DNA of 64,000 nucleotides from Plazaster borealis (lineage: Eukaryota; Echinodermata; Asteroidea; Forcipulatida; Labidiasteridae). The translations under genes were made by a program, and so were the position numbers. The notes beneath the pieces were generated by a model. The model saw only the letters and a list, made by a program, of their open reading frames with translations. It was not told the origin of the DNA and made no database searches. Each line of letters opens with the position of its first letter. The stretch's first letter is position 1. Location: the NCBI GenBank assembly GCA_021014325.1, contig CM037472.1, positions 2,604,001 through 2,668,000 on the forward strand, in the 5' to 3' direction. Shown here one piece after another: positions 10,741 to 22,803 of the stretch.

Positions 10741-13390
10741 CACTGGGCCTTCCTAAGTATTTACTGACAGATAACTGAAGAAAGTTTTATATATTGACTC
10801 ACCTGAGCAACTTGAGGTTGTAGCTGTGACACGCTGTTCCTTGTCTATGTGCTTGCATGCTTCACACTGCAGGGAGGGATACATGAGCATGTACAGTTGT
10901 GCTTTCAGTGCAGCAAACACTTGTGTGGTAACAAGCACCATTCATACCGAAGCTGGTTGACACTGCCCAAGAAAAAGTAGCCTAACAGTTAATACATGTA
11001 GGGCTTACATAATGTAAACTGTCAGGATTTAAACTCTATTAAAGACCCACGCTCGTCAAAACAAGGAGCGTTTTTTGTTATTGCGCCCTCTGCCATTCCT
11101 CCTATGAAAGGCGGTTTTCATTATTTGTTATTGCTGTTCTGGTAATAAAAATAACATCCTATGCGTGGACGTCGTAACATGACAACGAGCAAATTGCTTC
11201 CTTCTTAACCCTAACAGTCCTTATCCCCTCAAACTCCAACAGTTTGTTTTGTTGGGATATGATGGGTTGGGTACTGTGTACTATAGATAAAGTGATGGAA
11301 TGCGATGGAATGGGTACTGTAGACTTGCAGTTCTCTGTTGAACTTTGTTGGATTGGGTATGGTGAATTGCAAGGAGGAGGAATAAACAACTGACAAAGGC
11401 ATATGATGTACATGTGGTGCATTGTTGATCCCTTTGTTGTAAGCGCAAGGAGGAGGAATAAACAATTGATAAAGGCATGTGATGTTATTGTATGTATGTG
11501 GTGCATTGTTGATCCCATTGTTTCTTACAATGGCAGACCCAACCATTCAACCATGGTGCAGTAACAGTTGTTGGATTTTGCTGGGTTGGGTTATGCCAAA
11601 CCCCCCTCTTCATTCTTTGTACAGGACCAAGGATACACACTCCACCAATATCCAACAGTTGGACTAGGTACTGTTATTACAACTGCACTGTTGGAGTTTG
11701 ATGGGTTAGGTCCAGTGAATTAGCAGTAGCACTATTCATGTTGGAATTTGATGGATTGGGGAAAGTTTTTAACAAAGGTCGGTTGGGAGTTAGGGTTAAA
11801 CTATACATTAATCGACATCCAATTGTGTTCTTTTTTGTAACCTAGACGCAGAAAATGTTGTGTTGTTTGTCTTTGAATTGGTCTCGGTCTGCCCCCAGTC
11901 TTTGATTTTTGTTTTAAAACATGCCTGGTTTGTCCTCACAAATCCTGTTTGAAAAGTATTCATTGTAGGCAAAAAAGGTTTTCGTAAGATTGACTGGCCA
12001 AATAAACAAACATTTTAAAGTTACATAGGCCTAATTCCTGGGTCACCCCATTAGCCAATTTTGTTTGTTTCCCATGTTGGTCACCATAGACTATAGTAGT
12101 TGACTTCAGTCTCTGAACTTGTTGCACAATAATTGTGAATTAATAAGGAAAACAAGACCTTGACTTTTACTCGTATCAAAATGTACGAGTGCAGACCCGA
12201 CTGTGCCATCGCAGATCATCATTATTAGTGGACGTTTGAGTCTTGTACATCGTCAAACATTTTTTCAAAGATTTCTGTCTCATAAACAATCGCTGTTAAC
12301 CCAACTGTTTCAACTGAGGAATTGTGCACTTCTTTGTTTTACATCTGAATTACTTTGTCCATTTATGTCCAAATGTTTAAAACGAGCGACCATCAATTCA
12401 CTGAAAATACACTTCTGGCAATGAAACAATCTACCATGCATTTGTTTTCTATTACCCTTGGGCCTACACCTAGACCTACATGAATTATGATGACTTTTGT
12501 AGCAATAATAATAATTTTCTGTAGCTTGATAGTTTACTAATTAGGCCTATAATTCACTGATTGGTGTTCACTAAGAGGTGAACTCAAGACTGCGTTTGGA
12601 TATGGTTTGGATCAGTGTTTACTGTTGCAGGTCTTGTAACAATTTTCCTAAGCCAGTAAACATTTTCTGCTACAAGCCCTGCGGTCTTGTGGAATTTTCC
12701 CCAAAGATCGAGCCCAGATTTAATACCATAAGTCATGTTGGTTGGTAGGCAGCCTGCAACAGCTAATCTAATTGTTTGCACAAATCTATGCCTTTTTCTT
12801 CAAAATAAGGGAAGTGGAAACATGACAAGAGTTACTGCTTTTAAAAGGTGTGCACGGATGGGCTTAAGGCTGAAGTAAAGGATTTTCAAAAAGCAATTCT
12901 TGCAACTTTTACCATTGCTGGTTATGTTTGGTTGTGCGGACGATGGACGCAACTTGGAAACTTTTATTTCCATGGCCTAAATATGGTGATTAGCAAGTAC
13001 CATTGTCAAGACCTCCCCAGACCCCAGACCCAAAAATTGCTTATTTTTTCTTGACTTTGATACTTTGTATTAGTTCAAAGTGCCTGTTCCTCTCTATACA
13101 TTCTGTCAACCTTTGTTGGAGAGTAATGACAGTGTTTGACCTAAATTAAAGGAGATAAAATGGCAGCAGGATAAGACATTTTGCCATTTTTCTGTGTAGG
13201 AAAGAGAATAATATGACCTATATATTGTAGGCAAAATTGTGTCAGTAAGCTATAGCTTTTTTGCTGATCTATGTAAAAAACACAAAAGGTAAGAACATTG
13301 ACAGAGATCTGAAACTAAATCTGAATTATTTAGTAATTGGAAAAGCATTCTTATGGAAATATCAACCCAACTTTTTTAAAGAAGACAATG
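10741..13390. other. Gene-poor region with a local 76-bp duplication
   Basis: GCAAGGAGGAGGAATAAACA starts at 11369 and again at 11445 with about 75 bp of similar sequence each, making a two-copy tandem repeat. Around it TTGGATTGGGTA-like motifs recur (11,220-11,760). On the minus strand, 12584-12781 has a 65-codon frame (LWGKFHKTAGL, VTRPATVNTDPN) that I do not recognise and that lacks clear splice signals. Nothing else is supported. Confidence 0.5.
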
Positions 13391-13394
13391 AAAA

Positions 13395-13530
13395 AATTTC
13401 AGTTTTAGACTTGGGAAGAAAACACCAGAGAGAGAAAACCCAATGCACATGCAAGGCTTTTGTACGGGAATCAAACCGGGGTCCACAGAGGTGAAAGGCA
13501 GGGAAGAAACCACTGGGCCAACCTGACTGC
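13395..13530 (-). mobile_element. tRNA-derived SINE relic
   Basis: Read on the minus strand, GTTGGCCCAGTGGTTTC matches a pol III A box. It is followed about 35 bases on by GGTTTGATTCCCG, a B box (T-arm) sequence, and then a tail with CTCTCTGGTGTTTTC. The tRNA-like part does not fold as an intact tRNA and runs into unrelated tail sequence, as expected for a SINE. Confidence 0.65.
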
Positions 13531-14550
13531 TTGCTCAGGTACGTGTAGGGGTAGCCCAGGTTGGACTCCTCCGTTGCATACAATGCGACGGGGTCCAGGG
13601 TATAAAGGTCCTCAGGCATTGCGACAAAATTTATAACCATTTTTTATCATATTTTTACCTTTTTGAGGAAGCTGAAACCTGACTCACATGTTCCTTGTGT
13701 CCTGAACCTTACGCCTGCTCTATTCAGAATTGCCAATTTTATCCTTGGATGACATTATTGTGAAAATAAAATGGAAATTGACGCATTCGTTGCGACAACC
13801 TCAACTGACATGGAACCAAGTCCACAAAAGAGGGCGCTGTCTAACCCGTAACACTGAACGCTTTTTCTTCGGGGCGGCAACACGACAGAGTCGCAGCGCC
13901 AGTGCACAACTTGGACTTATTTTTGGAAATAATGTCATTCATGGATGTATTTGATAGGTTTTGAACTCAGCAAAAGTTTAATTAAAGGCACCAAGAATAA
14001 GTGAATGGAGTTTCAGCTTCTCAAATTAGGTAAAAATATTTTAAAATGTTACTCAAAATTTTGTTCGCATTGTAAAGGATCTTTATACCCAGGACGTCAG
14101 TGCAGTGGCACTGACTGACGTCCTACCAGGGCTAGTGTAGGGGCAGGTTTTCCTTGAACCACCCAATACACACCCACACAAACCGTTATCTATAGTTGTC
14201 AATCAATTCAATGTGTCTCGAAATTATGAAAACAATATCATAAACATTTCTGAATGTACTTTTGGTCTTTAAAACAACTCTGTAGGAGCTGGATACGAGC
14301 TTTAGGCATTGTCAGGACACGTGTGTTTCGAAGATTGCCGCCACACTGAACAGTTAAGCCTATGTTTGCTTCATTTGACTTATTTGAAACCTCATATTCA
14401 CATTAGAAACTCTTTTAAGGGGATCTATAACAAATGTTCAACTCACCTCACTCACTTTGCAGTGGTTTCGTCAACCAAATTGGCTATAAAATACGGAATA
14501 ACTGAAGAAGAAATTATGTAGTCTTTCGTGGTCGGCCATTTTGCCTGCAC
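13531..14550. other. No supported gene
   Basis: On the minus strand just outside the SINE, a GC-richer frame starting at an ATG near 13,624 reads MPEDLYTLDPVALYATEE and on to about 13,533. It has no convincing splice donor before the SINE boundary. 13,810-13,915 is locally GC-rich. An inverted GACGTC pair surrounds 14,095-14,130. None amounts to a gene. Confidence 0.35.
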
Positions 14551-14665
14551 TTGGGAGGCCTATGCCAACCTCGTCCCCATGGCTTACTTTATTTCCAACC
14601 ATGTTTACAAGCGGTCAACCTCGTACTGCTCGACACACCTTGGGGACGAGGCTGGGCCAATGCCC
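14551..14665. mobile_element. Short MITE-like inverted repeat
   Basis: GGCCTATGCCAACCTCGTCCCCA near 14,557 (split here as GGCC, AACCTCGTCCCCA) is mirrored by TGGGGACGAGG and GGGCC near 14,640-14,657. The size and palindromic ends suggest a small foldback element. No target duplication was resolved. Confidence 0.45.
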
Positions 14666-14674
14666 AACCGAAAA

Positions 14675-14689
14675 ATTTGCATATCAAAG
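14675..14689. promoter_or_regulatory. Possible composite POU/Sox site
   Basis: ATTTGCAT (POU octamer) at 14675-14682 is followed directly by ATCAAAG (matches WWCAAWG, the Sox consensus) at 14683-14689. This is the spacing of known Oct-Sox composite elements. A second ATTTGCAT lies at about 14,709. In AT-rich DNA this can occur by chance, and no gene start is close. Confidence 0.25.
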
Positions 14690-14759
14690 GAGCAAGCCAC
14701 AGTAAATAATTTGCATATCCACTGTCCATGGATACCATAGGTCATGAGAAGGGCATGGC

Positions 14760-17365
14760 ACAATCATTTATGGGAAATACTTTTCTCGCGACGAAGGAGG
14801 GGATGATCCAAAATAAGATACACATTTTGTTGGCCCTAGGTAAGGGTTTTACGGTTAAAATTGTAAGCATTGTGATCAAACATTTCGATATTTGAAGAAT
14901 TGTTGAAAGGTATGTGTGAGAAAAAATTGTTATCAGATTTGCCATCCCCTAATGAACACCCCCATTAAAGAATGGAGCAAGTTTAAGCAGATAACGTCAC
15001 TTAGCGATCTTCTGCTAATAAAAAATGAGCGAAATACCAAGTACAGATGAAAAGACCAGCCAAACTTGAAAAAAGAAAATTTTGACCCAATTTGATAGAT
15101 CTATCCATAAAATTTATTGTTAATTTCATGGTGATATATAAAACCCATGAAATTAACAGATAACCTTTCATCTTGTACACAAATGTATAGCAAAATGAAA
15201 CTTAAAGGTGTGATTTTCTCGAAAAGTGCATATCTTGAGTATACCAAAGTTGTTTGCACTCCCTATCCCAACAGTGCATATATTTGTTTCAAACAACCTT
15301 TTTTGAAAGGTAAATATACCCAGGCAGTTTTTGATCAAAAAAATAATTCATATCACACCTTCATATAGGCCTATATGGTATAATGAAACAAGAAGATATG
15401 TTATTCACGCAGTAAATTTGAACGCAAAGTGGGTTTATAGTTTGACATGGTGCTCAAAAACTGTATGTCTGATATAAAAAGTAGTTATTGGCCGGCAACC
15501 ATGTTAGATCTGTTGTTCTTAGCACGGGGAAGAAAATGTGGGTGGATGCTACGATTGATTTTGAATTTAAAGGTCATTTTGAGGTCAAAAGGTCAAATAA
15601 AAGGTCAAAAAGTAGTATTTTCAAAATTTGTATAAATTTTAGGCTGCACCCCTAGCGAGGATATGTGTTTGGCAATAGACCGTGTAAGTCTCGCGACGAT
15701 AATGTCACCATTGAGCTTCCGGGCACCTCTGAGCCATCAGCTATTGGAGATTAAGGTGGGTGCAAGTTTGTGTGATTTTTTATTTTCGTCACATTACTTT
15801 TTTATCACCCCAAAAACATATTGGTGGAATAATTACATTTAAAACTAACAATGTAATAAATAAAATTAAAATATTATCTGTAATTTTATGAGAAAATGAA
15901 TAAATATTGCTCGACCTCCAACATCCGGCTCGAAGTGTCAAATTGCAAATTTACGCCGACTGTGTTAACCAAAAAACGTTTCGACTGCACCAACAACCCA
16001 ACATTGGGCAATTATTTGAAATTGGGATAAAAGTGCGTTGTTATTAAAAGGTAAAAGATCAAAACAGACTCATAAAAATAGTAAGTATTAGTATTTTATT
16101 AATATCGGACCATAGGCCTATAATATTAAACCCTCTAAAATGTAATGAGAAAAAATACCACTTCATAAGACCTATCTAGCTAAAACAAAATTGGAGTAAG
16201 TTGATCCTGATGTAAAATTCAGTAGAATAGGTTTATCTAGAAGGATGCATTTTTTGAGTGAGTTACGTAATAATTGTTGGTTTTGCTGCTGCAGCTGTAG
16301 TACATGTGCTTTCCCGAAGATTTTAAGAAAAGGGGCTTGCCGCGGTGTTTTCTGGCATGGCTGGCTGCAAATTGCAATGCATCACCTTGTAAACCCTAAT
16401 GGGCTATTATCGAATTTATTCTCATATTTCAAAGTAGTTCTTTATACCTGTTGTAATTAACACCGTGAAACGCTCGTAGATAGAGCAAATGTTATTTGTA
16501 TTTAATTCACATTAGTTGAAAACACAATCATGCAGACACCAAGTTATCTGAATATATAAAACACATCTATAAGTATCGGAATATTTTAATTAGTATCGAG
16601 ACTAATAATCGAAGAGCAACCTTTCGCAATCTGAATCTTCACTACACATTCATGCTGTAAAAAATTACCACATTCAACAAGGAACAACCTGCGTACTCAA
16701 ATCCGAATGGTTTATGCCCATACGTCAACAAAGAAATATCCATTCTAATTTAAGCCATCATTCTACCTATATCACGCTCAATGTAATTGCACACATAAAA
16801 CAAGGTGACAAAAATGTATACAATCATCAACTTTACAATTACGTTTTAGTTTGTATTTTAACCTATTAGGCCTACAGTTTTTTTTCTCTAAAGCTGCTGT
16901 ACTTTATTCAAAAAGCAACATTTAATGTACAAGAAAATAAAAAGACAATGTTTGGTATTTAATAAAGTGAGTTTTTCTATGGTGTCACCACTTACATAAC
17001 TAGAGTGTATCTCCACCATGCAAAGTTTTAAATCCCACTGAATGAATGGCGGGTATCTTGTAGTCTGTTACCAGTGATTGTTGTCGTTTGTTGTTGTTGT
17101 TGTTGGGTTTTTGTTTTTTGTTTTTTGTTTGGTTTTTTTTTTTTTTTTGGGGGGGGTTCACGAAATTTGCAGGAGGGCCTGAAGCCCCCCATGGAACTGC
17201 ACCTGGAATAAGGCAAACGGAAACTTGGTGAAGTGCCAAGTTCCCCCTAAAAAAATTGTGCACCCCCTTGTGCCCCCCTAAATTTTATCCTATAATAGTT
17301 ACGCCGCTGCGTTTTATATTCACACTAATAATTTTACCAAATTGTTGTCTTTTGCTGCGCACCAG
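14760..17365. other. AT-rich stretch without supported genes
   Basis: Short open frames only; none has recognisable motifs. 17,080-17,160 holds a TTG microsatellite, a long T tract and a G run, which create lysine/asparagine-rich ORFs on the minus strand that I regard as artefacts. This is the 3' side of the PAN/discoidin gene, so part may be its untranslated region. Confidence 0.5.
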
Positions 17366-19733
17366 TTATTTACATCCAAGCAGCTCAAAACGCAAAGTGT
17401 TCGAATGGCTCCACTCAACGGGCAAGATGCGAATCTTAACCGCCACGACGGGCTCGAAGAAGCGCCTCTCCACAGTGCTGTTATTATCGATGTTGCCAGT
17501 AAAAATCTAGAATGGGGAGATAAACAGAATGACATGTTATTGCGAACGGATCGGAGAGGTGTTTGTCATTTTGAATAACTAATAGAACTTATAAAAAGTA
17601 AGATATCAAAATACCTGAGTTTCACCAACTTGGTCTTTCACGTCTAAAAGACATGCCGGTGAGGGCGGTTCGAACTGCACTTTGTACTTCTTCACCCACT
17701 GATAACTGCGATCATGACGCCCTTGTGTAAGCACCCCAGTGACGTAGGTAGGGTTGCCTAAATCCACTTGTATCCACGGATTGGTATCTGTTGCAAGGGA
17801 ATGCCAAGCTCCTGGTAAATCAACTGATGAGGGTACCTTGTTCAGACGGCAACCAGAGATTTCACCTATAATGGGGGGCCAGACACTTGATGCGGAGAGG
17901 CTCTCATCGGGGATCGAACCTTCCTCGAGGCCGAGTTTCTCTGATTTTGAAAAAGAAAGACGTAGCAGCTAGTGTCATAGAAGTAAAAATTAAAAATACA
18001 TTCGTCAGGTAAATCTGTAACTAATTTGTAGTTAAACCTTAGAGAGAGATTGCTTGACTTACCGGACATACTGCAGGCCTTCCATTGAGTAGATTCTTCG
18101 TCGACGTTAACAATATTGTTCTGTAGAGAATTAAAGGAGTAAACAAGACTTAATTTAAACCAACCTCAGAAATTAGGGGATTTAGTATCATTTTTTAAAA
18201 AATTTGCTTAAATTATTGTAAAAACAAAAAATGTTGTGGCATTTTACCACAATGCAAAACTGAAGTATTTACATGTCGTCATCTTCAGGAACTTTCTAAA
18301 AACCTAGGCCACTTTCCGATGGCCTACCGGTACTGCAGCCAGTGACCGAAAACACATTTTAGTTAATTGCTCGTTCAGTTTTTAGCAAAAAAATGACTCA
18401 AAACAAATATTAGCATAAAAACTTACTTGGTAACAAGCAACGGAGAGCTGTTGGTAGGATAAACATTGTATACAGAAACGACTCCCTCTGAAGTAACATG
18501 GTTTTTGAGAAAGAGGAAATTTCTCAATAAAATAATAAAAAACTCCTTGCAAGAAGTTTTTATTCCTATCTGAAAACACACAAATTTGTACAACAAGGGT
18601 GTTTTTTCTTTCATCATTTTCTTGCAACTTCGATAACCAATTGAGCCCAAATTTTCACAGGCTTGTTATTTTATGCATATGTTGGGATACACCACGTGAG
18701 AACACTGGTCTTTGACAATTTACAGTGCCTTTAAGTTCTATCCTCAGACAGGCCCGATTGACATGGTCTATGACCCTTTAGGCAGTGTGACTCATGGACT
18801 CGGAATCTCCAGTTAGAAAACACGTTCTACCTAGGCTTTTGTACAAAAACTACTGTGGTTTCACAGTGTAAAAACATAATAATTAAAAAACCCAATTAAA
18901 CAAATATTATACATATATATATATTTGTTTTGCCAAACTATCTCTAAAACGAACGTCTAAAAAGGTTATTAGCTTTGAAAAAAATATGAAATCAACATTG
19001 TAATTGAGGTTTACACGTTTTCCCAACGTACTGCACGGTACAGTAAACGTAGAGCATTTGTGTAGTATTTAACAGGGGTGGGGCATGCAGGGTTTTAAGC
19101 ACAGAAGAAATCGGTAACCAGTCAAATTGTCAATGGTATTCTGCGTATTTTAGCTTAGTAGACGCAAAACCGCTGTCTGCTTACGCAGCTCTATGAAATT
19201 ATTCCAAGCATGAGGATAAATCAGTCAGAACATTTGACAGAAACAAATATACATTCATGAATAATTTAGTAATTAACTCGTTTTTGTTTTATTTGTTGCG
19301 AATTCTGAGAATTCACTGTATTCAGAAACCAACACTTTCACTGAGTGGGGTTAGTAAATACCTGGCAATTCCTTGGATTTGCAGTTGCGTCGTAGTAAGA
19401 AAAATATCGCATTCCTTGAAAGTTGTCACAGGGTTGCTCTGCTGTGGCGTTGTTCATCTGACAGACTTGACTGACACGATCGTAGTTGAAAGAGAAACAT
19501 CCATGATGGCTGAGACACCGAGCTGAACATCTGACGGCAGAGATGCCCGAGATATTCATGAAGGACTGGCCTAGTAGGGCGTAGTGCTCTATCGGCTGGT
19601 ACCTGACCCCTCGGTAAAGACCACGTACACTATAAGATGCTGAAACCTCAAGAAATATCTCAAGCAAGAGGAAAATCAAACTACAAAGGATGACCATTTT
19701 CTTCTTCTGTCTGGCTGAATAGAAAGTCATCAT
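17366..19733 (-). CDS. Secreted PAN/apple + discoidin (F5/8 type C) protein, 4 exons
   Basis: Joined exons: 19733-19362, 18120-18063, 17940-17615, 17506-17366 (stop TAA 17368-17366). All junctions have AG/GT ends and phases agree (0, 1, 0). The product is 298 aa from the first ATG. A second ATG at codon 13 (19697) directly precedes the hydrophobic signal peptide MVILCSLIFLLLEIFLEV and follows an acceptor-like TTCTATTCAG, so a 286-aa start there is likelier. Exon 1 carries a PAN/apple domain (CSARCLSHHGCFSFNY, later cysteines). Exons 2-4 form one discoidin domain: EKLGLEEGSIPDESLSASS, then WHSLATDTNPWIQVDLG, then FTGNIDNNSTV and VKIRILPVEW, ending ELLGCK. Such proteins are extracellular carbohydrate- or lipid-binding, lectin-like molecules. 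The gene stands alone and opposite to the GPCR array. Domain calls rest on motif recognition. Confidence 0.9.
18390..18730. mobile_element. TTAA-type MITE copy, left end degraded
   Basis: The right end ACAGTGCCT is followed by TTAA. Internal blocks (AAAACTTACTTGGTAAC, ACCAATTGAGCCCAAA, CACTGGTCTTTGACAATT) match the elements at 24,679 and 50,158. The left terminus has drifted beyond recognition. It lies in the region between exon 1 and exon 2 of the PAN/discoidin gene. Confidence 0.7.
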
Positions 19734-20105
19734 ATTAATACACTCATCTCCACGTACTTAAGACATAATTAACTAAAGCACTTAGAGGAAGGATAACTTG
19801 TTTCCATTGGGACCATTAGCCTAATTGAGGAGCAATGTTTTTAAATTATAATTATAATCATAGCCTGATGAAAATTGTACAAACCTAGCTTATTTGGAAA
19901 GTGCCATGACACTGTAACTCAACAGCGCGTTTGTAAACAAAAGTTGTATCCTCCACCAAAAAAATCGGGGTAAAAAAAGAAAATTTGACTTTGACTGTTT
20001 TTCAGAAGGAAACCTTATACTCCTTGGTATGAATTGTACAATCAATGAGCTTCATTCCAATTTAAAACAACAATTGTATTTAATAAATGCTAAACCTGCT
20101 GCTAA
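19734..20105. other. 5' flank of the PAN/discoidin gene
   Basis: AT-rich, no open frame of note. If translation starts at 19697, an upstream non-coding exon would lie here or further right; no unambiguous promoter motif was found. Confidence 0.35.
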
Positions 20106-20107
20106 AA

Positions 20108-20275
20108 CATTGGATTCGTACTGCCTGTAGCCACTGGATTAGTAGGCATCTTCTATAAGGTCGTGGGTTCGAATCCCACCTGAGTGATTTGCCTGTGTTT
20201 TTTTTCCCACAGAACTTGGGAAAGTACTGAGTACACAGTGCATAATACACATCAGTGTAAGGGTAGAAACCAAAT
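20108..20275 (+). mobile_element. tRNA-derived SINE relic
   Basis: TAGCCACTGGATTAGTAGGC resembles an A box, and GGTTCGAATCCCACC at about 20,168 is a textbook B box. The following GATTTGCCTGTG and GAACTTGGGAAAGTACTGAG are SINE body, not tRNA. The cloverleaf is not preserved, so it is not called as a tRNA gene. Confidence 0.65.
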
Positions 20276-20689
20276 AATATAACATTTTATTTGTAATAAT
20301 TTATTGTAGTGACGTCGATTTTCATTTGCGAATGTTTCTGAGACGGAGTCACGAATAGGCCTAATTGTTTTATACGATTTAGTAATGTTTACCTGAAATT
20401 GCAAAACAAAACAATTACGTAATTTTTTCTTGGCACACTGGACGCGCGACTATTGTCTGCCACTCTCGCCATTTTGGAGGTCAAATTGAGTGCATATAAA
20501 TGTTATGGTAAGTGTGTTACCACTGCCCCTAGAAAAGATAGTGCCCCCTTATGCCCCCCTAACAAAATTACCTTAACCAAGGTAACTCTGCAACACGAAG
20601 GATTTCGTCAAGATTATTACATAGTCTGCTAGCAATAATTTCGTTAATGTATGTTTTCAGCAACTAAACACCTATTTTCGGTTACCTTT

Positions 20690-21075
20690 GACCCAAGTAT
20701 ATCTGGCTGTACACTGCTATGATTAGTGTTTATTTTGCTACCGCCCCTAAAGGGTAAAAGAATAGCATATCGGTGTTGGGTAAGATAAATTTACCTGATA
20801 TCTGAGTAAGAATTGTACACAACCCTGGGTAAACTTTAGATTGGGTAAAGTTTACCCAACGTTTGAGTCATGGAGGGAACATGCATTGTTTCTGGGTAAA
20901 CACTATTTTTACTCAATATTGGGTAAACATTTGCACAGGGCTGAATAAATTCTTACCCATCCTCAGTTGGGTAAATGTTTTACCCAAGCTGACAACCATG
21001 TTCCCTTCTTAACCTCAAAAAGGTAAGAATTTTATCCAATATTGTGTACAGTGTACAGGTATAGGTTTATAAGGT
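20690..21075. mobile_element. Foldback MITE-like element rich in GGGTAAA
   Basis: GGGTAAA, TTTACCC and related motifs occur about ten times in both orientations (for example TTGGGTAAAGTTTACCCAA near 20,850). The ends GTACACTGC and GTACAGTGTAC are roughly inverted. There is no ORF. The boundaries are approximate. Confidence 0.5.
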
Positions 21076-21615
21076 GACCTCCTTTTTCTTCATAATATGG
21101 AAATGTAGGGTCTTAAACCTTGCTCATTACAAATTACTAGATCGATGTCGTCAAAAGGGGAATTCGGTTTTCTTGTTAGAAAAGAAATGATCGTCTTAAA
21201 AAATGCTTTATGTCAGGCCCTTTCAATTAAACTTTGATCAAACCGCAGGCTTTGTTTGCCAAATTAAGATTAAAAAGAAAGCCTTTTTGTCGCAGACAAA
21301 GATTTCGTAAAACGCGCAGTGACCCCGGGGAAGATAAAATGGTTTCGCAATTTACAGACGACAAAACGACTTCAAAAAAAATCTTTAGTCAATTCCGAAC
21401 AAAAATTAAGCCTATATGCTTACTCTTATCAAGGGACAATTGCCTTGCACTGGTAAATTTGTTTTTGTATTAAACTAAAGTCTTTATTGAAAAATTCCCT
21501 TTTGACAGTGGCTTGTTTTTAACGATTGCTCATACCTCAAGCTTTGGCAGTTACACAATAATATTCAGTCAGTATCCAACGTTCGAAACGATGCTTAAAA
21601 GTAGCGAAACAAGAG
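21076..21615 (+). repeat. Orphan copy of the 5' flank of GPCR copy 2
   Basis: This stretch matches 31,085-31,620 throughout (for example TTTATGTCAGGCCCTT, GTCGCAGACAAAGA, TGACCCCGGGGAAGAT, CGAAACGATGCTTAAAAGTA). In copy 2 that sequence leads into exon 1. Here it breaks off after AGCGAAACAAGAG and no exon follows. It is a relic of a lost or rearranged array unit. Confidence 0.8.
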
Positions 21616-21617
21616 CA

Positions 21618-22500
21618 AGGTCCAACAGACATCCTTTCATTATTTTATCTGGATGTCCTTCACAGTAAAGCTCATACTATGACACATGTACTTACAACTA
21701 ACCCATATGACAAATGAGATTAATCTTCAAATAAAAACTTTGCAGAAGTTTTTTCTCATTTTGATTCTGGTCTTGTTTGTTTAACAATATAGGACTTCAC
21801 ACATTCCAAAATTGGGTACAGTGGGTAATAATAATACAAAGCAAGCTTAAAGTATACCTTCTGATGTTCAATAATTAGTGTTCTGTTTGATATATAAGTA
21901 ATATTGTGCAGTTAGTTTTTGTTCTGTTTTCATTATTTTAAATTGCCCACCAATTTTATTTTTTGATTTCCTTCTAAGTTAATTTAGCTTTCAAATGTTC
22001 AACATTTGCTTGTGTTTGTGTACCTTTCCGTATTTTTGTGTACCTTCTGTTGTAAATAGAGACTTATTGATGTCAATAAACGGAGTTTAACTCCACTTGA
22101 AAAGAAAAGAAAAACACCCAAAGGGGAAAAGTACGTCAAATGTGTACAGTACATGTATTTGAGCAAATGAACCATGGCTGTGTTAAACTTAAATTCAAAT
22201 CGGTGCGAGTTACACCACCATGAAATTTGACAAAGTTGCTTGAGCCTACTGATTCCAACCCACCTCTGGTCAACTTGTTTTTGCATTGATGTAACTTAAC
22301 TTACCGATCATGTTTTATAAACTCGAAATTACACAATTCCCAAACGCTGTATCTTTTCTTTACAAAAGGAAATCCCCCTTTTCAGAGCAAACATTCCAAT
22401 TAGTGACATAGAGATTGCCAAGTGTGACACCATTAGGACAATCCACAATAGGGATAATAGTATTGTTAGTAATGCAAGCAACCATCTGACATTTTGTTTT
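21618..22500 (+). repeat. Copy of the upstream region of GPCR copy 5
   Basis: Blocks match 54,260-54,925: ACATCCTTTCATTATTTTA, ATATGACAAATGAGATTAAT, CACCACCATGAAATTTGACA, GCCAAGTGTGACACCATTA. There is no coding exon. It ends abruptly at 22,503, where an inverted intron fragment begins. Confidence 0.75.
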
Positions 22501-22503
22501 TTT

Positions 22504-22803
22504 GGACGTTGCTCGGAAATACAGAAATCATACAAAGTTGTTACCAATTAACTGTGGGTTTGAATACAATTCGGGACGCCCGTGGACTTATTGTTGCTGC
22601 AGGTTTGGGAAAGTTCATTTAACAAAAGCACCACATAAAGTGCCAACCCCAGCCAATTAGAATGTCAGAGAAAGAATGTGTTCCCATAAATCTTCTCCCA
22701 TAATCATATGCTATTGTGCTGTACTTTTAGATGTACTTTTTGTTCAGAAAAAACCTCGAAAACTAACTAGAATTTTAGTGTTTGTGACGTTACAAGAGAT
22801 GAA
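22504..22803 (-). repeat. Inverted fragment of the GPCR intron 3' part
   Basis: On the minus strand this reads GTCACAAACACTAAAATTCT, CTCTGACATTCTAATTGGCT, AATAAGTCCACGGGCGTCCC and ACCCACAGTTAATTGGTAAC. These blocks precede exon 2 in the array, for example at 34,805-35,090 and 39,030-39,320. Exon 2 itself is absent. This records an inversion or inverted duplication at the left edge of the array. Confidence 0.85.

Noticed and set aside
17000..17263. Lysine/asparagine/glutamine-rich minus-strand ORFs
   Set aside because: Created by a T tract, G run and TTG microsatellite.
20150..20185. tRNA gene
   Set aside because: Only box motifs are present; the cloverleaf is incomplete and SINE body follows. 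The same applies to 13,395-13,530 and 41,050-41,384.
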